From NCBI GenBank assembly GCA_027382625.1, contig JAJKFJ010021923.1, positions 62,001 through 126,000 on the forward strand: a DNA stretch of 64,000 nt, in the 5' to 3' direction. The position numbers were made by a program, and so were the translations under genes. Below are positions 9,487 to 23,700 of the stretch, one piece after another. The notes below the pieces were generated by a model. The model did not search any database and was not told the origin of the DNA. It worked only from the letters and a program-made list of their open reading frames with translations. The stretch is from Tetmemena sp. SeJ-2015. Its lineage: Eukaryota; Ciliophora; Spirotrichea; Sporadotrichida; Oxytrichidae. Numbering within the stretch: the stretch's first letter is position 1; each line of letters starts with the position of its first letter.

Positions 9487-12116
9487 TGAAATAGACCTTC
9501 TTCAGCAACTCTCAAAAGAAATATAAAGCGTTTTCTATATCGCATAAGAGTGAAGATCTGTCTTCTAATATCAAGCAATTGTTGAACGGAGGATCCATAA
9601 ATTTAAATCAGCAGAGGAATCCATCTTTAAAAAAGCAACTGTAGAATCAAGGCAACTACTCCATTACCCAAAACTCAATGAATAATTCCTACCAACTCAA
9701 TCAGCCACTTTAAAGCAAAAATGGGAATGTTGTTCCTTCATAGCAAGCTCTTCAGCAACTCAGTTAGCAGCAGTAGTAGATGCTAGCAACTTAGAATCTT
9801 AAGATGTAGTTTATTTCTAAGTTTAATTCATTTTTAATGTCTAATCAACCTATGCAGCAGCAATTATAATCTCAAGGTAGTCAGCCAAGACAGCAGCAGC
9901 AAGCGCAAGGCTAGAGCAATCCTATCTAGAAGCCAGAGACTTCTCATAAATCTAAGCGAGAAAGAGGTATCTCCCAGATTATTGACCCTTAGCAGATGAA
10001 GTCTAGAACCTAGCAAGATTTTAACAAAATTAATGAAAAGCAGAACAATACTTAAATTATTAGTAGTTAAACTAATTTATACTGTATAGTCGGTCGCATC
10101 ACCTAATTTAATAACGAAAGGCGATTAGAGTCTCCTTTAAACCCAATAGCTTTCTAAAGTTAGCAAACAGAGTTCACTAAACTAGACTAAATAGTAAGCA
10201 ACTGTTCAAGAATTGAGACAATCCAAAGATCTTTCCAAGAGCTAAGAGAGGAAGAACGACTCTGAAGAATTGATTTTTTTAATAAAGTTAAGAATAAAAG
10301 CAGCAGCAAAGACCTAGTAGCGGGTCAAGACAAAATGCCATACCATCAAATCCAACTTAAGATAACATACAACAAGATATTAGTAGCGCATAGACAACTA
10401 TACCTGCAGCCCAAAGTGCCCCCACTTTCTCTTTTCAAACCGCCAATCCAGCTCAAATGTACACAAACTGCGTTACTAAATTCGCATTTGCAACTAAAAC
10501 AGGAATGGCTCCTTCTAATCCAAACAATAGAAGTATAATTATTCATGGATTACAGTGCCTCATTTCACAGGAGTTAAGTATTGTCATTTCTTTTCAGTTT
10601 GTGACGGCCATGGTTAATATGGCAGAGAAGTTTCAACCTTCCTAAAGGCAAAGCTTCCTCTGTATTTAGAAAATGAAATGAGGTTCGTTTTCCAAAGGCA
10701 TGATGAGAAGCTCAAGTCCTAATAAAAGAATGAGTTGCTTTAGTGAATCATTAGCTTATTCTTCATATTATGAGATCTGTTTAGCCTTTAATGATGCCTT
10801 CTTAGATACTAACGACGAATTATTTAATTGTAATTTGGACGTGAGGTTTTCAGGCTCCACCTGCGTGAGCTTAATTACTCTAGGCCAGAAGCTTTTTTTT
10901 ATTAAGGACTCTTATAATTTCAAGAAACTAGCTGACGGAAAGATTCTAGCTCAATTCTTTATTACTTCTATTATACTTTCTAATTAAGCAGAGATTGTTG
11001 CTCCATTCTTTGAGAAGATTACTAGTTATTTTATAATCGATTTTTAAATTACTAATTATTTTGCTAGTTAGATTTTTGTTTTATGGGTAGTCTTAGAATA
11101 ATAATTTGGGATTTTAATATGAAAAACAACAGCAGATAGATTGCAGTTTCTTCTTAAAATTAACAACTCTTACAACAAAACCATTCAACTACAGATCATA
11201 AAATATAAAAGTACTCTCTGGGTCCTGGAAGCAATATAATTCTAAAATATGATCTATTTTGATGTTCTTAATGAATTTTTGCATATAAAATGATAAGTTT
11301 AAAGAGCAGAGAGCACAGCAGAGCTAATTCCTCTTTAAATAGACCTTATATTAATTGAATATGTTATAGATAAATATTTTTTTAATGAGTTGCTAAACAC
11401 AGATGAGATCTTAAGCAAATCTAGAAGTATAATTTATCAGTAAATCTTTTCTGTTCTAATGTTGGAGATTCAAGAGGTATAGTTGTAAAGAAACTTGGAT
11501 ATTTTAAGAGCTCAAGCAAGCCAAATAAATTACTAATCTTTTGCTTTTCAGAGATCATGAAAGGAAACCAGTTATTAATTTGAAGTATAAAGAATGAGGA
11601 TATCCCAGGTCTTGCAATGACTAGATCCTTTGGAGATGAGGTCGCTGGTAGAGTGGGCGTTATAGCTGAACCAGGTAAGTTTAAATAGTTGATTATTAAA
11701 CTGCTTATAGAAATTCTGGAGTTAGACTTGTGCAAAGAGGATAAGTTTATCGTACTTGCAAGTGATGGCGTATGGGAGTTCTGATGAGCATATAGCAGAG
11801 ATTATCAATTCTATTATAAATTCCAATTGAGAAGAGAAATGCAGAGGGAGCGGCTGAAGCACTTGTACGAGAAAGTCTTAAAAATATCAAGACATCTGAC
11901 ATAACCTGCGTTATTATTTTCCTAGATGTTAAACTCAATAAATATTTGATATCACTTACTCAACTTATCTACTTCCTTCTATTTCAGATTGGAATAATTA
12001 TGAGTGGGCGCTAGATTGATCTGGGTGAGCTAAATAATTAAAGTGGATTGGTGAGAGCGGATAGGTGGGTAGGTAATAGTGGAGCTAGAGTAGTATTTAT
12101 TATAGTATATAATTGA
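9487..12116 (+). CDS. PP2C-type protein phosphatase, IES-interrupted
   Basis: Metal-dependent Ser/Thr phosphatase (PPM/PP2C). A Gln-rich N-terminal region (9560-10450; many CAG/CAA/TAG) precedes the catalytic domain. Once IESs are removed the conserved motifs appear in order: ATKTGMAPSNPNN, HFTGVCDGHGQYG (metal-binding DGHG, about 10600), RFSGSTCVSLI, NVGDSRGIVVKK, GLAMTRSFGDEVAG, then FIVLASDGVWEF and AAEALVRESL...SDITCVIIF. A 36-bp intron (11675-11710) lies between GVIAEP and EILELDL. Five pointer-type IESs are listed separately. The stretch normally linking the RDHKP-like motif (RDHERKP, about 11550) to NEDIPGLAM is short or missing, and frame changes remain near 11780 and 11830, so at least one MDS may lie elsewhere or tiny IESs are unresolved. 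The start may instead be at 6989. Confidence 0.85.
10252..10289. other. IES, 38 bp, pointer AAGAA
   Basis: AAGAA at 10252-10256 and 10290-10294. Excision removes an in-frame TGA (10264) and joins ELREEE to QKQQQRPSSGS in frame in the PP2C gene. Confidence 0.7.
10538..10548. other. IES candidate, 11 bp, pointer ATTA
   Basis: ATTA at 10538-10541 and 10549-10552. Removing 11 bp changes frame so that PSNPNNRSII continues into TVPHFTG, the expected PP2C order. Very short, so the exact boundary is uncertain. Confidence 0.45.
10572..10595. other. IES, 24 bp, pointer AGTT
   Basis: AGTT at 10572-10575 and 10596-10599. Excision gives HFTGVCDGHG, matching the PP2C FxGVxDGHG motif; without excision the motif is broken by extra residues. 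Confidence 0.6.
10730..10769. other. IES, 40 bp, pointer ATGAG
   Basis: ATGAG at 10730-10734 and 10770-10774. Removing it joins HDEKLKSQQKNE to ICLAFNDAFLDTNDELF in one frame and deletes an in-frame TGA in the PP2C gene. Confidence 0.75.
10892..11445. other. IES, 554 bp, pointer CTTTT
   Basis: CTTTT at 10892-10896 and 11446-11450. Excision joins SLITLGQKLF to CSNVGDSRGIVVKK, the conserved PP2C order. The interior is AT-rich. A short open stretch near 11118-11240 (MKNNSRQIAVSSQNQQLLQQ) is reminiscent of the Gln-rich parts of this locus and could be a displaced coding segment. Confidence 0.8.
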
Positions 12117-12156
12117 ATCTACACACAAACTTAGTAGTAACATTCCAAATTTGAAT

Positions 12157-15207
<3,051 letters not shown>

Positions 15208-16599
15208 GCACTATACTTAGTAGAATCATCATCTGTCTGAGCTCAGTGATGATGACTGACTAATAAGTGCGATCAGCAACAAAGAATTTATAATAAGATA
15301 CCTATATATAATTGAAATTAATAACCACTACTCAAAGCCAAACTTAATCAAATGAATCGAGAAAATAAAGCTTAAATAAAAGGTACGAATAGGCAGCACC
15401 ATACTTTAAAGCAAAATAGTTTGAGCAGCCTAGAGCCCCGAAGCATCGTAAAACTCTGTGAATAAAGAGTAGCTTTAAGGGATGCTAAATAGGGTTCTAT
15501 AAAGATCCTTTATATAAATTCTGGAATTGTAAGAAAAGTCTATGATTAAGGTTTTATGAAATTTTCTTTTTTTGTATTATGAGATAACTGACTACTGACG
15601 CAAGGTGGAAGTTAGCTCAAACTATGTGTACATGATCTTTAATTAGTTATCAGGAGACCAAAGAGGCTTAGCTTATTCAAGTTGCACAACCCAAAAGAGA
15701 GTCTACTCTTTTGTTCAATGTTTCTAAGATCAAACTAAGTTCCCAGTGATTGAATGCTTGCCTCTCAACTCTATTCTTCTGAACAAGTTAAGAAGAGTTT
15801 GTTACATATTTCTTTTTCATCAAAGGTTTCTTAAAAAATTAAAATGCTTAGATTATTTTTAGTGAAGGTTGTTGAGAAGATACAAACTTTTGTGTACAAT
15901 TACTTTTTATTTAAAGTTTTATTTTTCTGCTATCTCTCTTTCATTTATCTCCTATTGCCAACTATATACAAGTATTATGAGCAGTAGTAATATAAAAAGT
16001 GCGTATAAATAATTTTTTTTAATTTATAGAGAGTTGAAAGTAAATTGAATTGAAAATAAAAGTTGTTACCCTTAAAATATTGACTTCTAATATTCGTTTC
16101 TTAAAAGCATGTCACATATTTTATGATCATAAATGCTAATAGGAGAGATAATAATTACTTATCAAAGAGTTGTTATATAATAGGATTAATTTGAAAATAT
16201 GAAGTCTAAATTTAAATTCATAACTAAATATTTGAGCGTTTGCAATTTGTTGTTGTATTCCTAACTTCACGCATAGTTATGCTTAGTTTTAATATCATTT
16301 ATATTATCATCCCTTCATTCAAACTATAATATCACTTCTTTTAATGCAGACACTGACCTCATTATGCATTTTAATTGTTGATTAGGCCTGAGCTTTTAGC
16401 AAGCACCTAATTCTAAACGTAGTTCTTAATACCCTTTGCATGGGAAGAAGGCTAAACATGGAAAGATAAAGAACCTATACCACTTATAACTCTTAATTTT
16501 ATAGGAAAATTATAATATCATTGATCAATAATTAGTTTTTATCAAAAATATATATCCAGATGTTGATAAATTATTTAGATTATTAAAGATTAATTAAAA
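15208..16599. other. Long intergenic region, nothing recognised
   Basis: About 1.4 kb between convergent gene ends. AT-rich, with scattered TGA in all frames on the plus strand. No protein family, tRNA or repeat was recognised. It could hold germline-limited spacer DNA. Confidence 0.4.
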
Positions 16600-18530
16600 A
16601 GTTTTGACTTCCCAATCCATTCATGAACGAACCCGCTGTGATATTTGAAATTCCACCATGCTATCCGCTCATCCCTCCTATTCCACCGTCTGTATGAACT
16701 CTCTCAGCAGAGGTGAACTTGCTTGCTGCTCCCGAACCTCCATTCTTGGGCATTTTTACATGAAGCTGATTTATAATAGAAGCTTTTGAAGAATTATTAG
16801 AAGTATGTGCAGCATTTGAATTAATCTAGGTTAGATTTATTACTCTCTCGTTGCTATTTGATACCTTTTAAACCAAAATTTCCTTCGGAAAAATTAATTG
16901 AAAAATTTACAAAAATCTACTTAAGTTTACTTGCTTTTCTAAATTTTTCCAGTCATATTCGTCCTAAGAGCTTAAGGAGAAGAGTTTAAAGAGTCTTTTA
17001 TCACTTTAATTCTAACTTTCTCCTCTATGCCATCGAGTCCCATCTTATTCATGTCAGGAATCAAATTGTTGCTTGAATTTATTGGCTGCTGATGGAATGA
17101 TCTTTGCATTAGACTTTTTGAAACCATAGACCCTCCTCCATTAGTTTGCTGAACAAGTGAATTGTTGCTCACTACATTAGAGACTGCTTTCTTATTAGTC
17201 TTCAAGCCAGTTGTTGCCTTCTTTGAATGATCCTTAGAGTTTTCGCCTTAGTTTCTCTCAGTAGTGCGCTTGATTTGATTATTCTTAAAGTATATAGCTG
17301 AATTAGAGAAATTTGGATTAGGGTTGACTATCTTTTATTGCTGATTGTGAATTCCACTTGACTGAGTCGCATTAGTTTCATTGAAGGTGTGATTGCCGAA
17401 AGTTTATCTTAAAGTAGCTGAAGTAGTATTTGTATTAGAATGGTAATCTGGGATCAAACTTATTACATAATGTATATGCCATATTCTGGGATAAGCAGAT
17501 GCTAATTATTGACATTATGTTGCCTGCCAATTGATTGACTATTTTGAACGAAAGGGATGTTTGCAGTTGGATTTTAAGATTGATGGCTTGCACCACCATT
17601 ACTATGATAGTAAATTTCTCTGTTACTAGAGTTGAAGTTTGAAACATTCATAGTTCCATTTTGAGAATGAATGAAGGTATTGTTTCCAAGGGATGCTTTA
17701 GCTGACTTCTTGCTGGAAGAAGGGAGTCTAGAATTCTTTTAATTGCTTTTAGAGCTTGCCTTAGCTCCGTTAGATGGCTATCTGCGAGTCTATGAAATCG
17801 CTTTACTAAGATTAGGATTCATTAGAGAAAGGAAGCGGTTAGAGCTAAGATTGGAATTAACTGCTGATGGCTTTTGAGTAATAGGCTGTTTTGAGGTACG
17901 CTGATTTTCAGGCAGGAGTTAATTATGAGCTTTAAGAATTTCTGGCTTGATTCTCTATTATCTACTTTGAGGGGATTGCAACTGCTTGCTCTATCTGAAA
18001 AATTTATTGATTAAGCTGTTCTTATTTGGTAGATGGTAATTCAGAAAAGTAAAAATTTGAGATTACTGTCTGATCTTTTCTTGGAATGCTCTTTTTTCTT
18101 AGACCTGACTGGACCTCTACTTCCACTATTAGATCGGGAGAATCTAATCTGACTTTAATCTAGCTCTTGATTGGCTTAAGTATTCGTTCTGTAAAATAAC
18201 GAGGAATGGAATATATTCTGCTATCTTTTGTGAGGAAGTGAAGTTGGTTAGTCAAGTTTTTACCCTTTCCAGTCTCGAAAGATTTGGTGTTATAAGTGGT
18301 GTAGTATGCTGGCTCATTCAGAGTGCCCATTTCTGTCAAGTGATTCATTCCTGCTCCCATTGGTCCAAGTGTAACCAGGCCGAATCCCGCATCTCCTTCT
18401 TGAGTTGCTTAGGTTTTACTATTTAGCTGATGCGGATTAAAGTTGGTGAGTCCTGCTAGATCTCCCGATGTATTATTGACAAAATCAGTGATTAAGTCAA
18501 TAATTCAAAAGTGAGATATATAACAACCAA
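16600..18530 (-). CDS. Hypothetical Asn/Ser-rich protein
   Basis: Not recognised. The minus-strand reading begins with LITDFVNNTSGDLAGLTNFN (near 18480-18440) and continues through MGTLNEPAYYTTYNTKSFET and SRIYSIPRYFTERILKPIKS (18300-18160). A charged stretch follows (LDSPDLIVEVEVQSGLRKKS), then a long disordered Ser/Asn/Gln-rich region (SNRFLSLMNPNLSKAIS; IGRQHNVNNQHLL), ending near NITAGSFMNGLGSQNF (about 16650-16610). Several frame changes need introns or IESs that were not all located. The 5' end is not defined; upstream DNA to 18.9 kb shows only fragments. Confidence 0.6.
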
Positions 18531-18948
18531 TATTTTTCCCTTCGTTTAATAGGGGTTTGAAACCTTAATTTGAAATATCTTAACTTTTATCATAATTTTC
18601 GGAAAATAATAACTAGGTCTGTATTTTAATCATCAGCACGTCGCTTGCTATTCTAAGTTGTCAAAAGGATTGCTCAAACTTGAATTTCTCCAAATCCTTG
18701 ATTTTCAGGCTAATCTTTCTTCAAACAATATGTTCCAGCACTATTTGCACATTTGTATCTCAGACCCCTTCTCAAAACTCTCTGATGTTTTGGTGGCTAA
18801 GTATAATTAGCACTTCAGTTAATTATGCTTGCCATGACTACTCTTTATTTATGTCTTTATAAACTTTATGCTCAAATAGAGGGAAAGACGATTGAATGAA
18901 ATTAGTAGATGAGCAAATAATTTTAGGAATTGGAAAGAGAGAATATTT
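18531..18948. other. Intergenic or unresolved 5' region
   Basis: AT-rich interval. A short minus-strand frame SNPFDNLEQQATC near 18640-18680 might be a first coding piece of the neighbouring gene, but no pointer linking it was found. Confidence 0.35.
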
Positions 18949-19597
18949 ACCCCGCCAATTATTACCATCAACCCCGCCATTTCGGACTACATAAATTTAT
19001 AAAAATTCTTTCTTGGATTTACGAATAGGAAAAAAGGAATTATTCATTTAACTTACTATCTGAGCAAGTCTTGCACTAGTATCCATAGCTTCTTTTATAC
19101 TCAATCATCTCCTAGGATGAAGCTTTATTCTTATGAGCCGATGCATGTCTGCTCCAATTATCTCCCAAAATATATTTAAATGTTTTGCATCCTTTGAAGC
19201 AGCGATGCTTAAAGAAAGCGTCATATCTGCTTATCAAAAATTTCCTTGTGCTGTTTGACTTCAAAGTCTGTGCCCCTTCTCTTCTTTTCGGACTCATTAG
19301 CTTAAGCGTGATATGTGTCCATCTCTTTTCTTTTAACAAATAACTTGGCTTAGCTAGGCTCATTCTGACTTCTGATGGGACTCATCTTTGTGCTTTTGTC
19401 TGACCTTTCTCTATCGCCCTTCAATTTTTTACTAAGGCCTTTCTCCTTATAAGATTAGAATATTCTCCTGAACCTCCAAAGCCCTCTGCACAAGCTTAAA
19501 CCATATTTCGGATGAGTGTCAACCCCTAAAAATTAGATTTATCGCTTTTTTCCAAGTTGATTGGAAAATTTATGAGCTTGGTGCTAATTGGCGGGGT
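18949..19597. mobile_element. Segment bounded by inverted repeats (possible small transposon)
   Basis: Left end ACCCCGCCAATTATTACC (18949-18966) and right end GGTGCTAATTGGCGGGGT (19580-19597) are reverse complements at 16 of 18 positions, in a region otherwise poor in G+C runs. The enclosed ~650 bp carries minus-strand coding frames with a zinc-finger-like pattern. A second CCCCGCCA occurs just inside the left end (18972-18979). No transposase motif was seen and no clear target-site duplication, so a transposon is only one explanation; a pair of ordinary inverted repeats at a gene boundary is another. Confidence 0.4.
19055..19460 (-). CDS. Zinc-finger-like ORF inside the inverted-repeat segment
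   Basis: Two frames look coding. First, a basic stretch LSKKLKGDRERSDKSTKMSP continues to VKRKEMDTYHAQANESEKKR (19455-19250). After a frame change, FFKHRCFKGCKTFKYILGDN then WSRHASAHKNKASS follow, giving the spacing C-x3-C-x13-H-x3-H, and YQCKTCSD (about 19210-19060), where a GTAAGT donor is found. Function unknown; nucleic-acid binding is plausible from the Cys/His spacing. It may be part of the bounded element or an MDS of a nearby gene. Confidence 0.4.
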
Positions 19598-19604
19598 TAG
19601 ATTA

Positions 19605-20105
19605 TACCTTTTAATTTATTATAATTCTAACTTCATGCTTTGACCTCTTATATGACACATCACCTTCACTCCCTCCCATTTAAGGCCCCTGCATTTAAGC
19701 TTGACGTTCTGAGAAAATCCCATTTTAGAGAAGTACTCGCAGCGCTAGACTTTTAACCTTATCCAGCCAAGCCTAAAGTGTCATACTACCGGCTATACTC
19801 GTCCTGCTGCTTCATATACAGAAACGCATCTTCTAGGAACGCTTTCCCATAGCCCTGGCTCCGATATCCTGTCCTCGATTCTATTTGAAGAATGTAACAG
19901 TTTAGGTCATTAGCTAGCTAGTCAAAAAAGAAGGCACTGCAAACACTCTCCCTTTGGTACTGCGCTCCAGAAATTCACATTTAAAAGCTATGTGCCAATT
20001 TGAAAATATCTGAGAGAAAATGCTCCTGTACTCTCCTTCATCCTTGAAGAACTCATTGATAGCACAACATTCTTTCTAAATTTGATCCTCAGAAACTCGT
20101 AGCAT
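19605..20105 (-). CDS. GNAT-family N-acetyltransferase
   Basis: Acetyl-CoA-dependent N-acetyltransferase. The chosen start is the ATG complementary to 20103-20105 (MLRVSEDQIQKECCAINEFF). The acetyl-CoA motif A reads IESRTGYRSQGYGKAFLEDA (R/Q-x-x-G-x-G/A), and the C-terminal CEYFSKMGFS matches the YxxxGF motif B. The product after IES removal is about 150 residues, typical for a one-domain GNAT. A 32-bp IES with TTTC pointers is required between FSQIFS and GAQYQRES, and removal of 5 nt at the tandem AGCCAAGCC (19765-19773) is required before WIRLKVQRCEYF. The reading frame has no TGA until inside the inverted-repeat segment, so the 3' end is approximate. The substrate is unknown. Confidence 0.78.
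19970..20001. other. IES, 32 bp, pointer GAAA
   Basis: GAAA at 19970-19973 and 20002-20005 (TTTC on the coding minus strand). Excision removes an in-frame TGA and joins EYRSIFSQIFS to GAQYQRESVCSAFFF in the acetyltransferase. Confidence 0.65.
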
Positions 20106-20719
20106 CTTTTATCAAAGAAAAGTGAGGGGTCCAAGTTCGGAAACCATGATGATGATAGGGAGTCTCTGAAATCCTTGCATTGCTCTAATTCCTTGCGAAT
20201 AAAGCTTTCATTTTCAAATCTGCTTTTTCAAACCCCGAATATTATTTTAGAGGTAATTAATTAATTGGCTCTTAAATATTTCGCTTTTGAATTATTGACT
20301 TTTCACAGATTTTCTCAATATTATCAGAGAGAATCTTTTTTACAACTTAGTTGAGCTAAAGTGAGTAGTTTTTGGGATTTTTATGATAAGGTTAATTCTG
20401 TGATCTGGGTTTCTAGGATTTCTCAGTTACAAATGACTGCTTTTGAGATTCTATCACAAGATTCTAAGTGTTATACTTAGATTCAATTCAGAAAATGCAA
20501 ATTAATTAATTTAAATCTTTCTCATATTAAAGAATGAATCTTATCCATAAAAATTTGCAATCTTATAATTTTTAGAATAATTTATATCAACATATATTCA
20601 AACCAAATATAATTAGATTAATTAATTTTTTGAAATATTTGGTATATTTTAATCGATAAGGAGATTCTATGAATCATAGTTACAATTTTCTGTTTTAAAA
20701 TTTATTAAACCTTCCTTTT
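20106..20719. other. Intergenic, no clear gene
   Basis: AT-rich. An open minus-strand stretch upstream of the GNAT start (FENESFIRKELEQCKDFRDS, about 20210-20150) could be an N-terminal extension. Beyond 20250 no coding signal was seen. Confidence 0.4.
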
Positions 20720-23700
20720 TCTGAGCTTAGTTGTTATAATCGAAAGTCATTTAGGTCAATGAATTGAATCCGCCTTCCCTGTCAAATCCATCTTAAGTTT
20801 TGAAAAGCGGATCCAATACTCCTTCGAAACGCGAATCTATCTTTGTTTTAAAATGCTGATGCTAGCTTTTGTAATTATCGAAGGACTGCTGCATCTACAA
20901 GCTCTTGCTGTTTTTATTGGGACAATTCTATTTCTAGTTACTCTAATCTAAACTTTCCTGCCCATAGTCCTCTCATTTGTTATTGGTTATGGAATCTACA
21001 TCATCCTAAATTTGTAAAACATAGCCTTCTCCTGAATACACTTCTTCATTTATCTTTTGAGCATAATTGAAAACCTAATTGGTGGCTTAATTGCTTTGAA
21101 TATAATTTGATCTAGATCTAGTCTGAGATTTCTTCTTTCCTTTTAGGATATTTTCCTTATTCTAATCGGAATCAGAGACTTTTCTAATAAATGTGTAGCT
21201 TCTAAGGCCGCTGCTTTCAAATTTTTCTTCTATCTCATTCTTGAATTCTTCTAGTTCCATTTCAACTCTATCATTGACATATCTGTTCTCTAAATATTCT
21301 TTGGTGAAGAAGTTTTTCAATCCTGAGAGTAAATTCAAGTCCCTTTTAGATCGATCCTCTGATTTGCAATACTTCAGTTATTTTCTTTTTAGCTCTTTTT
21401 GCTTCTCAGTATCTTCATTTCTCTTATGTTAAAATAAAAAACGTTAAGGAATTGATTCTCTTATAAGTTGAGGCCCTAATATTTCCATTTGCATTAAATT
21501 CAAGCTCACTTTCCATGACACTTGATTATGCAATACTATTTTCTCCAAATTGATTAGATTGCTCAAGAGTATCTTGATTTTAAGTTATGGCTTAAATTGA
21601 ATCTTCGTCCAAGCCAAGCTCCGCATTTATATTAAAGTCGGTGAAAGAATGCTCGTTCTAAGTTAGATCTATAATTCAATTATATGAGATACATAGTTAA
21701 AATAAGTATCTAGCTGGTCGTTCCCTAGTAAATCTACATCCAAGCCTCCATTTAAGGCATATTTATCATTAATGGCAGCTTCTTTAAAGTTTGCAGTAGT
21801 CCCATAAAATTATTTAAGCATCATGCTATTTTTATTGGAGTTGTTTTATTGACCTTACAAGTCAAAGAACTCATTTTGATTGTTACTTAAGCTGAAACGT
21901 TCCAGCTCTTCCATAATCTAACCAAACTTTATCTGGCTCTAGGTAAAATTTACAAAATTTAAAATTATGACATTATTTGAAGGTATTATCGTAGCTCTTT
22001 AAATTCTATTTGCTACTTGAATGTAGCTATGGCTCTGCCGAGTGATCTCTCCTTGCGGTAACTTACTCTGATGGCTTTATGAACTTTTGACTTTACTTTA
22101 TATTAGGAGGATTTTACTCTATTCTTTTCGACTACTATTGATACTGCTGTTACTTTTGTAAATTTTGCTGCTAATTTAAGAAAGGACTCTAACTATGATC
22201 CTAGTTTTGAAATTGCTAATGGCCAAGCATGGTTGCCTAATGACTGCCAGCTGCCTTATTAGTAAGTCTAGATTTCTTTTTCTCTTATTGTTGCCCAAAA
22301 TAATTCTGAGTAAAAGCCTTCAAACTTTTGAGGAACTTATTATTGATCAAGGAGTTGCTATTAGTGGTAGAAGTAGGTTGGGACTGCAGATATCCTCCTA
22401 CCTTTTTCTTTCCTGAATTAGAGAGCGTGGTTTAATTTTATGGGCGGAGGTTACTCTCATTTTCTATTGGCCCTTGGAAGTTGGCATTAGAATTATAGTT
22501 TTAAATTTGAAAATTTGATTTGGCTAGGTTTCCAGTGGCTGCACTTGCAGTAGGATAGGGAAAATTTTAGAATGATTTGAAAAATGATGGATGAACTCCG
22601 CTGCTGCTCTAGAACTAGGATATGTTTCCATTAGATCCTTGAGTATTTGCTTGGAAGTTTAGGTGATTTTCAAATGCTCCCAGTTCTGTCGGCTGAGTAA
22701 GGGCGTTAGAGGCTTGATTTTTCTAAGCTCGGGTGTGGGAGCTACTCCCTCCAAGACTTCCAAAACTTTACTAGATTTTTGAAGTTGCTATCTTCTTTTC
22801 AGCAGTACCTCCTGCTTTCCTTATACTTACATGAAATAGATATGAAAGATGGTTAAGTATATATATCTGAGAAAACTATTCCTTTTTGAGGAGACATTTG
22901 AAATGGGATAATTATAATCAGTATGTTTGATTGAGAGGTAGTTATTCTTCAAATTGTTATTTGAAATATTTGAAGGATGATGATGTTATGGCATGGATCC
23001 CATAGTCTTGGTTAAAAATTCCTATTCCTCTCGATTATTAAAGAAAGATGAGTAAGTAGCCTGCTGTCCTAAGTTAGCATCAACATTAGTCTATTGATTC
23101 TACTAAGTTTACCTTTTGTTATTAGATTATGAAGGAATCTTAGAGTGTCTATCAGGCGACTTTTATTGAGATAAAGCATTCACTCCTTCAAGGATTTGAT
23201 TTTATATGATCTTATTGCCAAAAATATTATAAAATACTGTGCCTAAATTATGAAATAAATTTCATTGATAAAATTTTATGCTCAAAGTTAATTCTTCCTA
23301 ATTGTAATCTGTTAAATTTTGAGAATATTATTTTATAATTTTTGGCTAGGGTCTCTGAATCTTTCTTATTCTTAAATAATTTAAATTTCTTCGTAGTCCT
23401 CAACTAAACATGAAGCAGAAATTTCATCCTCATTTGTTCTAAAATTAATACACGCACCTTAAAATTATTTGTTCTATTAATTTAGCCTGTCTTTGAAGGT
23501 CTTAAAAGGCATTAGGAACGATCATTCCATTCTTATGAGATTTTGATTGATGCTCTAGACTTAGTGATGATTGTTAGAGTGCATAATTTTAGAGGCACCA
23601 TCTCCAGAGTGAGAGCGTCTATTGCTCGCCTCAGATTACCTCACATCTAAAAGCATTTTCATTTTTGCTGCTGCAGTGGTTGGCTTTTGCTTGTGAAAGC

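Noticed and set aside
11750..11860. Calling the PP2C gene a pseudogene because of frame breaks after DGVWEF
   Set aside because: Germline genes in this window routinely contain frame-breaking IESs, and downstream motifs (AAEALVRESL, SDITCVIIF) are well kept; short repeats can restore the frame, though the exact junctions are unclear.
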